Source: Anaerolineaceae bacterium UBA3924
Lineage (GTDB): Bacteria; Chloroflexota; Anaerolineae; Anaerolineales; Anaerolineaceae
Length of the DNA stretch: 14,577 bases
Reading direction: 5' to 3'
NCBI GenBank assembly: GCA_002385985.1
Contig: DGEO01000017.1
Span: 92,976 to 107,552, forward strand
Under the pieces are notes generated by a model. That model was not told the origin of the DNA. It saw only the letters and a list, made by a program, of their open reading frames with translations, and made no database searches. Of this stretch, positions 1 to 5,697 are shown piece after piece. The number at the start of each line of letters is the position of its first letter. Position 1 is the stretch's first letter. The position numbers were made by a program, and so were the translations under genes.

Positions 1-75
1 CGCCAGCCCCGCGCGGCCTTCGCCAACCTCAAACGCTTCGCTTCCGGCGAGCGGATGAAGCACCAGCTTGGTTGA
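1..75 (+). CDS. C-terminal fragment, possibly a 2-hydroxyacid dehydrogenase
   Basis: Frame 1 is open from the window edge to a TGA at 73-75 and gives 24 residues (RQPRAAFANLKRFASGERMK..., ending HQLG). The pattern 'AFxNLxRFxxGE' resembles the last helix of D-2-hydroxyacid dehydrogenases, which usually end in 'NLxxfxxGxPLxNVV' after the NAD-binding domain. The fragment is too short to confirm the family, and the usual final hydrophobic residues are replaced by 'MKHQLG'. It lies 155 bp upstream of the NicX-like gene on the same strand, so the two could be co-transcribed. The rest of the gene is outside the window. Confidence 0.4.
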   Translation, partial: RQPRAAFANLKRFASGERMKHQLG

Positions 76-118
76 GCAGGTTGGCGCCAGCATCCGGGGC
101 AACCGAGTGACAACCTGC
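76..118 (+). other. 8-bp inverted repeat just after the upstream stop codon
   Basis: GCAGGTTG (76-83) and CAACCTGC (111-118) are perfect inverted copies separated by 27 nt. The left arm begins one base after the upstream gene's stop codon. No T-run follows, so it is not a clear intrinsic terminator. It could be an RNA structure at the end of the transcript or chance in GC-rich DNA. Confidence 0.25.
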
Positions 119-167
119 CCGGAGCAGGCGAACCGCTGCGACAATCCAATCACAGAAACCTCCTGAT

Positions 168-199
168 GCCGGGCCGCCGTCGCTTGATGGCGGCCCGGT
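168..199 (+). other. Strong GC-rich hairpin before the NicX-like gene
   Basis: CCGGGCCGCC (169-178) and GGCGGCCCGG (189-198) form a perfect 10-bp stem with a 10-nt loop. A possible G-U pair at 168/199 would extend it. There is no T-tract after it, so it may be a poor terminator for the upstream gene, a pause site or a stabilising 5' structure. It ends 21 nt before the Shine-Dalgarno sequence at 221-225. Confidence 0.4.
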
Positions 200-230
200 G
201 ATTAAGCCAGATCCATTAATGGAGGAAACT

Positions 231-1262
231 ATGTCCCATGAGCGTATCCTCACCTCCGCCTCTGCGCACGGCGAATGGACGGATTTGTTCCGCCACCAGC
301 TTTCGCTGAGCCGGCTGCAGCCCGGTGAGCTGTGCCTGGTGGTGACCGACACAGCTTTCAACCCCGCCTATGCCCGGGCGGCCATGGACGCTGCCCGCTC
401 GCTCGGGGCGCAGGTCTACCAGATCTGCCTGCCGGCCGAAGGTCCCCTGCCGGAAAAATCCTTCGGGGCGGCGGTGCGTGAGGCAGACCTGCTGGTGTAT
501 TCCAGCACGCATAAACTGCACTACTCCGAGCAGGTGCGAGAAGGGCTGGCTGCAGGCCTGCGTGTGCTGATGGCTGTGCAGCCGCTGCACGCCATGCGCC
601 GGTTAAAAGGCGACCCGGAGGTGGTGCGCCGTTCCAAACAGGGCGCTGCCCGGCTGGCCCGCGCCAGCCACATCCGCATTACCTCGCCGGCCGGGACCGA
701 TCTGAGCATGGAGCGCGGCGACCGTCCGGTGGGTGCGCTGTACGGGCTTGCCGACGAGCCGGGGCATCTGGATTTCTTCGGCTGCGGCATGGTGCAGGTG
801 GCGCCGCTGGAGGAAAGCGTGCAGGGCACCCTGGTGCTCAACACCGGCGACCAGATGTTTTACCTGGGCCGCTATGTGCACGAGCCGGTAGAAATCACCA
901 TCCGGGATGGGCGCATCACCGCCATCAAGGGCGGCCTGGATGCCCTTTTGCTGCGCAAGACGCTCGAATCCTTCCAGGATGAGAACGCCTGGCGGGTCGG
1001 ACACATTGCCTGGGGCACCGACCGGCGAGCCAACTGGGCGGCACAGGCCCTCCAGTATGCCGATCCGGGCGCTTCGGGCGCGGACATTGAGTCCTATTAC
1101 GGGAATGTGCAGGTGGAATTCGGCTCGAACAACGACGTGTGCTTCCAGGGCCGGATCGACTCGCGAGCCCATCTGGGCAACTGCCTGCTGGACTGCAGCC
1201 TGTACCTGGACGGCGAGGTGGTCATTCAGGGCGGTGAGTTCGTGGACGAGGCGCTGCGGTAG
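231..1262 (+). CDS. NicX/M29-like metalloprotein (2,5-dihydroxypyridine dioxygenase family)
   Basis: The 343-residue product aligns, from my memory of the Pseudomonas putida NicX sequence, along its second half. Shared blocks are 'YGLADEPG', 'EGTLVLNxGD'-like, 'GHIAWGxxxRAxW' near 258, 'YGN' and 'CSLYLDGE' near 322-329. NicX opens the ring of 2,5-dihydroxypyridine using Fe(II) held by two His and one Asp. Its fold is related to M29 aminopeptidases. Here His258 and His314 are kept, but the HxD motif reads H314-L-G316, so the Asp ligand appears to be Gly. True NicX activity is therefore doubtful, and a different metal set or reaction is possible. The ATG at 231 is chosen because GGAGG (221-225) precedes it by 5 nt; an in-frame GTG at 198 has no such site. 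No signal peptide or membrane segment is visible. The protein is probably cytoplasmic. Confidence 0.75.
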   Translation: MSHERILTSASAHGEWTDLFRHQLSLSRLQPGELCLVVTDTAFNPAYARAAMDAARSLGAQVYQICLPAEGPLPEKSFGAAVREADLLVYSSTHKLHYSEQVREGLAAGLRVLMAVQPLHAMRRLKGDPEVVRRSKQGAARLARASHIRITSPAGTDLSMERGDRPVGALYGLADEPGHLDFFGCGMVQVAPLEESVQGTLVLNTGDQMFYLGRYVHEPVEITIRDGRITAIKGGLDALLLRKTLESFQDENAWRVGHIAWGTDRRANWAAQALQYADPGASGADIESYYGNVQVEFGSNNDVCFQGRIDSRAHLGNCLLDCSLYLDGEVVIQGGEFVDEALR

Positions 1263-1391
1263 GGGCGGTGCGGTGCGAGGACTGCTCCGTGTGAGAGCGG
1301 CGGCCGAACGGCGAGCGTCCCGAAAAAGATGTCTCTTCGTTCATTTCAGTCTGGTCGAGTGTCACTTTTTTAGTAATCTGGCTGAACCCAC

Positions 1392-1420
1392 TTGACATTC
1401 GTTTTTGGATATTGTATATT
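1392..1420 (+). promoter_or_regulatory. Sigma-70-type promoter for the binding-protein gene
   Basis: TTGACA (1392-1397), a 17-bp spacer and TATATT (1415-1420) make a near-consensus housekeeping promoter in AT-rich DNA within a GC-rich window. Transcription would start near 1427, about 350 nt upstream of the lipoprotein start. The -10 region (ATTGTATATT, 1411-1420) also looks like half of a GntR-type ATTGTATACAAT site. Confidence 0.75.
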
Positions 1421-1435
1421 AAGTCATCTCCATAA

Positions 1436-1457
1436 TGTCGACAATCGACTGTTAACG
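1436..1457. promoter_or_regulatory. Candidate repressor operator (two GTNNAC dyads)
   Basis: The perfect 8-bp palindrome TGTCGACA (1436-1443) is followed by a second GTNNAC core, GTTAAC (1451-1456). TCGAC is also directly repeated (1438-1442, 1445-1449). GTNNAC cores are typical of GntR/FCD-class repressor sites. The position, about +10 from the predicted start, suits repression. The match is weaker than the site at 3570-3589 and could be chance. Confidence 0.35.
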
Positions 1458-1775
1458 GTAGACACCCCAATACCAATACCCTTATCAACCCAGAAAAACC
1501 GCTGACCGGGCCGGCGCCTGTGATCTCCTGGAGGGTGCAGTCATTCTCCAGAACAGGGCCGGGCTCTTCTCGGCCTGATGCGCTCCGTGTCAGGCTGTCT
1601 GCTGGCGTATATTAACGCGCCGGCCCCTCCCTGAGGCGATTCCGTCTTCCGGCCGGAAGGCGTGCAATCCTGTAAGTCCCTGCGGAAGGAGGATGAACCA
1701 CCTCGAGATCGTTTTTCTGACCCTAGGGGAAACTGCTTTTTCCACGTGTTCGTTCAAAAAGCTGAAGGAGAAAAG

Positions 1776-3437
1776 ATGATGAAACACCCGCTGTACAAAG
1801 TTTTGCTGGCGCTGCTGGCCATGGTGATGCTCATCACGGCCTGCACGACCCCGGCGCCTGCGCCGACCCAGGCTCCCGCCGAGCCCGGCGGTCAGCCTGC
1901 GGCCACCCAGCCCCCCGCCGAACCCGGCGGCGAGGTTGAGCCCCCGGCTGAGCCGGCCGAACCGAGCATCAACGACACCCGGCCGCTGGTGGTGGCCATG
2001 CCGAATGATGTGACCACCTTCGAGCCCAACCAGCTGTCCACCCGCACCGACTCGAACATTGCCGAGCACATATTCGACCGCCTGCTCTACATGGACGCGA
2101 ACCAGCAGCTGCAGCCCATGCTGGCCACCAGCTGGGAACTGCTGGAGGATAACAAGACCTGGCAGTTCAAGCTGCGCGACGACGTGTACTTCTGGGACGG
2201 CGAGCACTTCAACGCTGAAACAGTGAAGTTCGTTATCGAGCGCGGTCTGGATCCCCAGTACAACTGGACCGGCAACACCCCGGGCTATATCTTCAACTCG
2301 ATCGGTGTTGTGGGCGCCGAAGTGGTGGATGAATACACCGTCAACATCATCCTGAGCGGCTTCCAGCCGGATGCCCCGGGCTACCTGGGCGAGGTGTTCA
2401 TGCACCCGATCAAGTACTACCAGGAAAACGACCTGGAATACGTGGCCCAGAACCCGATGGGCTGCGGCCCCTACAAGCTGGTCAAATGGGTGAAGGACGA
2501 TCAGCTGGTGCTGGAGCGCTGGGACGATTACTGGGGTGAGCTGCCTCCCATCAAGACCATCATCTTCCGCCCCATCCCCGAAGCCTCCACCGCTGTGGCT
2601 GAGCTGCTGGCCGGCAACGTGCATGTTGTCTCCAAGGTTCCGCCAGATCAGTCCCCGACCATCGACGCCGCTGATGGCGTGCACATGGCCCCGGTCAAGG
2701 GCGGCCGCCGCATCTACATCGGCTTCCAGCAGACCTGCAACGGTGACGGCTGCGAAGCGGTCCGCGATGTGCGCGTGCGCCAGGCCCTGAACATGGCTGT
2801 TGACGTGCAGACCATCCTGGACGGGCTGTTCTACGGACAGGGCGAGCGCGAGGGCGGCATGGTCAACCCGCCGCACAAGAATCCGGAAGTGAAGGCCTAC
2901 CCCTATGACCCCGAGCGGGCCAAGGAACTGCTGGCTGAGGCCGGTTACCCGGACTGCTTCTCCACCACCCTGGCAACCCCCAACGGCCGCTACTCCAAGG
3001 ATAAGGAAATCGCCATGGCTGTGGCCGCCGACCTGGCCAAGATCGGCTGCAACATCGAGGTGGTGCCCTACGAGTGGACCACTTACCAGACCATGATCCG
3101 CTCCAAGGAACTGCCCGCCCTGTACCTGCTGGGCACCGGTTCCTCCTTCCTGAGCGCCTGGTACGACCTGTCGGACCTGGTGAGCGTGGAAGCCTCCACC
3201 AACTACGTCAACTGGCAGAACGACGAGTGGGACGAGCTGGTGGCTCAGCTGGCTGAGACCTATGATCCTGAGGAGCGCAAGGTGATTACCGACCGGCTGC
3301 AGATGATTGTCCACGAGGATGCCCCCTGGCTGTTCATCTACATGCAGGTGGACTGGTACGCTGTGAGCGACCTGGTCGACTGGACTCCGCGTCCGGACGA
3401 GATCATGGACTTCCGTCACACCTCCTTTATCAACTAA
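1776..3437 (+). CDS. Peptide-type ABC transporter substrate-binding lipoprotein (SBP family 5)
   Basis: This is the extracellular solute receptor of an oligopeptide/dipeptide/nickel-class importer. The 553-residue product starts with MMKH and a hydrophobic stretch, then a lipobox L-I-T-A-C with the lipidated Cys at 23. Residues 24 to about 62 form a Pro/Ala/Glu/Gly linker in which PAEPGG occurs twice; it tethers the receptor to the membrane. From about residue 66 the family 5 fold follows, with recognisable blocks such as 'RPLVVAMPNDVTTFEPNQ', 'AETVKFVIERGLDP' and 'MGCGPYKLVKW'. GAAGGAG (1764-1770) sits 5 nt before ATG 1776 and 8 nt before ATG 1779, so either Met may be used. An in-frame extension back to 1662 lacks a ribosome site and would bury the signal peptide. 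A terminator hairpin follows the gene. The ligand cannot be predicted from the family. Confidence 0.93.
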   Translation: MMKHPLYKVLLALLAMVMLITACTTPAPAPTQAPAEPGGQPAATQPPAEPGGEVEPPAEPAEPSINDTRPLVVAMPNDVTTFEPNQLSTRTDSNIAEHIFDRLLYMDANQQLQPMLATSWELLEDNKTWQFKLRDDVYFWDGEHFNAETVKFVIERGLDPQYNWTGNTPGYIFNSIGVVGAEVVDEYTVNIILSGFQPDAPGYLGEVFMHPIKYYQENDLEYVAQNPMGCGPYKLVKWVKDDQLVLERWDDYWGELPPIKTIIFRPIPEASTAVAELLAGNVHVVSKVPPDQSPTIDAADGVHMAPVKGGRRIYIGFQQTCNGDGCEAVRDVRVRQALNMAVDVQTILDGLFYGQGEREGGMVNPPHKNPEVKAYPYDPERAKELLAEAGYPDCFSTTLATPNGRYSKDKEIAMAVAADLAKIGCNIEVVPYEWTTYQTMIRSKELPALYLLGTGSSFLSAWYDLSDLVSVEASTNYVNWQNDEWDELVAQLAETYDPEERKVITDRLQMIVHEDAPWLFIYMQVDWYAVSDLVDWTPRPDEIMDFRHTSFIN

Positions 3438-3479
3438 AAGGATCCGCGGATACCTTCAGGTTGACGGATGTCTTTACGG

Positions 3480-3518
3480 AGAGCCGCTCCTCCCGCCCCC
3501 GTGGAGGGGCGGCTCTTT
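3480..3518 (+). terminator. Intrinsic terminator after the binding-protein gene
   Basis: The left arm 3481-3493 (GAGCCGCTCCTCC) pairs with 3503-3515 (GGAGGGGCGGCTC) through 13 bp including one G-U pair, with a 9-nt loop. A3480/T3516 extends the stem. Only a short TTT (3516-3518) follows, so it may be leaky. It lies 43 bp after the stop codon and would let the receptor be made in excess over the permeases. Confidence 0.7.
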
Positions 3519-3540
3519 CAACCCCGGCGGTAACTACCGC

Positions 3541-3568
3541 TTGCATTCCCATCTTTCCGGTGTATAAT
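3541..3568 (+). promoter_or_regulatory. Promoter of the permease/enzyme operon
   Basis: A perfect -10 box TATAAT (3563-3568) is preceded, after 16 bp, by TTGCAT (3541-3546), a weak -35. The region is a local AT-rich island after the terminator. Predicted initiation near 3575 falls inside the palindrome at 3570-3589, as expected for a repressible promoter. Confidence 0.65.
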
Positions 3569-3569
3569 T

Positions 3570-3589
3570 GTAGATTGTAGACAATCTAC
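3570..3589. promoter_or_regulatory. Perfect 20-bp palindromic operator, GntR-like
   Basis: GTAGATTGT (3570-3578), AG, then ACAATCTAC (3581-3589) form a perfect inverted repeat with 9-bp arms. Its core TTGTAGACAA fits the TNGTNNACNA pattern of FadR/VanR-type (FCD) GntR repressors. It begins one base after the TATAAT box and covers the likely start site, so a bound repressor should block transcription. Both length and position argue against chance. No regulator gene lies in the window. Confidence 0.7.
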
Positions 3590-3636
3590 ACTTCGGTCTT
3601 TTCCAAGCACGACGCACAATCTTCCACAGCCTCTTC

Positions 3637-3678
3637 GCCGGCCGTCCCACCCGGACGGGTTCCCGTCCCCCAACCGGC
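3637..3678 (+). other. Nested inverted repeats in the operon leader
   Basis: GGACGGG (3653-3659) and CCCGTCC (3662-3668) form a perfect 7-bp repeat with only two bases between. They are enclosed by GCCGG (3637-3641) and CCGGC (3674-3678). The structure ends 15 nt before the permease ribosome-binding site (AAGGA, 3694-3698). It could be a leader structure affecting translation; no T-tract supports termination. Confidence 0.3.
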
Positions 3679-3707
3679 AGGGCGTGGAACCACAAGGAAT
3701 CTGGCCA

Positions 3708-4685
3708 ATGATCAAATATATTTTGCGCCGTCTCGCTCAATCGCTCATTGTGATGCTGGGGGTCAGTGTACTTGCTTTTGGTGTGCTGTTCTTGTCAGGC
3801 GATCCCACTTATCTGTATGTCAACGAACGGGCCAGCGCAGAAGCCATTGAACAGGTCCGGCACAATATGGGCTTTGACCGGCCGGTGTATGTTCAGTACT
3901 GGGATTTTCTCACGAAGGCAGTGAGGGGCGATTTTGGAATGTCGCTGAAATACGGCCAGCCGGCCATGCAGGTGGTCCTGGAGCGGCTGCCCGCCACCAT
4001 CGAGCTGACCATGATCGGCATGTTTGTCGCGGTGGTCTTTGCCATCCCGGTGGGGGTGATCGCCGCGGCCAAGCGCAACACGCTGCTGGACGGCGGGCCG
4101 ATGCTGCTGGCCATGATCGGCCAGTCGATGCCCGAGTTCTGGCTGGGTCTGATGCTCATCCTGGTGGTGGGTGTTCAGCACAAGATCCTGCCCATTTCCG
4201 GCCGCGTGCCCATTCTAGAGCCGCTCTTCGCCGGTGATTTCGCCACCCTGGTCGGAACCTTTCCCGACGCGCTGCGGCATCTGATCCTGCCGGGCGTTTC
4301 TTCCGGCGTTTGGTCGCTTTCGCGCAACGCCCGCCTGGTGCGCTCCAGCATGCTGGAGGTGCTGGGCATGGATTATGTGACCACCGCCCGGGCTAAAGGC
4401 GTCAAGGAGCAGCTGGTTGTGCTCAAGCATGCCTTCAAGAACGCACTCATCCCCATTGTGACCATCGTGGGCATGGAGTTTGGCTTCCTGCTGAGCGGGG
4501 ACATTGTCATCGAGAACATTTTCGCCTGGCCCGGCATCGGCCGCCTGGTGGTTTTCGCCATCAACCAGAAGGACTTCAACGTGGTGCAGGCATCGGTGAT
4601 TGTCCTGGCTTTGCTGTTTGTGGGGCTGAACCTGCTGGTGGACATTCTCTACACCTGGCTTGACCCGCGCATTCGTTACAGTTAG
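3708..4685 (+). CDS. ABC transporter permease, DppB/OppB type
   Basis: This is the first transmembrane subunit of the peptide-class importer, 325 residues, a normal length for the family. The opening MIKYILRRLAQ followed by a hydrophobic helix at about residues 12-29 is the classic DppB start. Further membrane segments include 'LTMIGMFVAVVFAIPVGVIAAA', here described only as the helix near residue 100-122. The cytoplasmic coupling (EAA-like) loop lies at about 222-240 and contains 'DYVTTARAKG', which docks on the ATPase. The C-terminus 'DILYTWLDPRIRYS' is diagnostic. ATG 3708 is preferred over the in-frame GTG at 3684 because AAGGA (3694-3698) lies 9 nt upstream and family members begin here. 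The gene is first in the operon behind the palindromic operator. Its partner permease begins 50 bp downstream. Confidence 0.95.
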   Translation: MIKYILRRLAQSLIVMLGVSVLAFGVLFLSGDPTYLYVNERASAEAIEQVRHNMGFDRPVYVQYWDFLTKAVRGDFGMSLKYGQPAMQVVLERLPATIELTMIGMFVAVVFAIPVGVIAAAKRNTLLDGGPMLLAMIGQSMPEFWLGLMLILVVGVQHKILPISGRVPILEPLFAGDFATLVGTFPDALRHLILPGVSSGVWSLSRNARLVRSSMLEVLGMDYVTTARAKGVKEQLVVLKHAFKNALIPIVTIVGMEFGFLLSGDIVIENIFAWPGIGRLVVFAINQKDFNVVQASVIVLALLFVGLNLLVDILYTWLDPRIRYS

Positions 4686-4735
4686 GAGACAGCAGTCATG
4701 CAGGGAACAAACCGGGTTTGTTTAGGAGCGAAATC

Positions 4736-5695
4736 ATGAGTGAAGTAACCACCGCAACCCCCGTTGTTGTGAAGCCGCAAAGCCAGCGCCGCCGGGTGAC
4801 CACCCTGGACCGCATGTGGCGCAGCCTGTTGAAGGCCAAGTTCCCGCTGGTGGCTCTGGTTATTCTAGGCGCGATCATCATCCTGGCCGTTGGCGCGCCA
4901 ACCTTTTCACCATACGATCCCAATGCCATGGACCTCAGCGTCCGCCTGCTGCCGCCAGCCTTTGCCGAGGGCGGCAACCCGGCCTACCCGCTGGGCACCG
5001 ACGGCATGGGCCGCGACGTGCTCTCGCGCCTGATTTTCGGCGCGCGGGTATCGCTGATTGTGGGCTTCACGGCTGTGTTTGTGGCCGGGACCATCGGCGT
5101 CACGCTGGGTGTTATCGCCGGCTTTTTCGGCGGCAAGGTGGATGATGTGATCATGCGCCTGGCTGACATCCAGCTGGCTTTCCCCTCCATTCTGCTGGCC
5201 ATCAGCGTGCTGGCGGTGCTGAATGCCCAGCGAGGGGTGGAAGTCTCGAACCGCACCATGCTGCAGAACCTGATGCCGCTGATTTTGACCCTGGGTGTTT
5301 CCAACTGGGTCACCTATTCGCGCATGGCCCGCTCAGTCACTCTCTCGCTGCGCGAGAAGGAATTTGTGGAAGCGGCCCGCGCCCTGGGCGATTCCAAGCT
5401 CTCCATCATGTTCCGCAACATCCTGCCCAACTCGCTCGCTCCGCTGATCGTGCTGGGGTCGTTCAATGTGGCTTCGACCATCCTGGCGGAAGCCTCGCTG
5501 TCCTTCCTGGGTCTGGGTGTGCCCCCGGCGGTGCCCACCTGGGGCGGCATGCTCGCTGAAAGCCGCGAGATGCTGATCACCGGGGTGTGGTGGCTGGCCA
5601 CCATTCCGGGCCTGGCGATCATGATCACCGTGATCTCAATCAATATCATCGGTGACTGGCTGAGAGACTTCTACGACCCGAGGCTGAGGAATTAA
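4736..5695 (+). CDS. ABC transporter permease, DppC/OppC type
   Basis: This second membrane subunit, 319 residues, pairs with the DppB-type protein to form the channel. A basic cytoplasmic N-terminus is followed by a first helix at about 37-54, then the hallmark DppC block 'YPLGTDGMGRDVLSRLIFGAR'. The coupling motif 'EAARALG' is at 212-218, and 'SFLGLGVPPAVPTWGGML' and the end 'DWLRDFYDPRLRN' are typical. ATG 4736 has AGGAG (4724-4728) 7 nt upstream; an in-frame TTG at 4718 lacks support. A 13-codon open frame starting at 4698, with TAGGAGA upstream, ends in an ATGA overlap with this start and might couple translation. The ATPase gene begins only 2 bp after the stop. Confidence 0.95.
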   Translation: MSEVTTATPVVVKPQSQRRRVTTLDRMWRSLLKAKFPLVALVILGAIIILAVGAPTFSPYDPNAMDLSVRLLPPAFAEGGNPAYPLGTDGMGRDVLSRLIFGARVSLIVGFTAVFVAGTIGVTLGVIAGFFGGKVDDVIMRLADIQLAFPSILLAISVLAVLNAQRGVEVSNRTMLQNLMPLILTLGVSNWVTYSRMARSVTLSLREKEFVEAARALGDSKLSIMFRNILPNSLAPLIVLGSFNVASTILAEASLSFLGLGVPPAVPTWGGMLAESREMLITGVWWLATIPGLAIMITVISINIIGDWLRDFYDPRLRN

Positions 5696-5697
5696 CC

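Larger units (their letters stand above)
1263..1775 (+). other. Gene-free regulatory stretch and long leader of the binding-protein gene
   Basis: I see no convincing gene in these 513 bases. The first 130 bases hold no clear terminator for the NicX-like gene, although a six-T run lies near 1366-1371. A promoter (1392-1420) and a candidate operator (1436-1457) follow. The predicted transcript then has a leader of about 350 nt. It contains CTGGAG/CTCCAG (1528-1533/1546-1551), a 14-bp perfect palindrome CTTCCGGCCGGAAG (1646-1659), and a 7-bp hairpin GCTTTTT/AAAAAGC (1735-1741/1756-1762) that ends just before the Shine-Dalgarno sequence. I could not match it to a known riboswitch or T-box. Confidence 0.55.

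Noticed and set aside
198..230. Extended GTG start for the NicX-like gene
   Set aside because: The extension overlaps a strong hairpin and the true ribosome site; ATG 231 is well placed.
1590..3419. Antisense open frame of about 609 codons opposite the binding-protein gene
   Set aside because: No domain or ribosome site; low-complexity composition mirrors the + strand codon bias.
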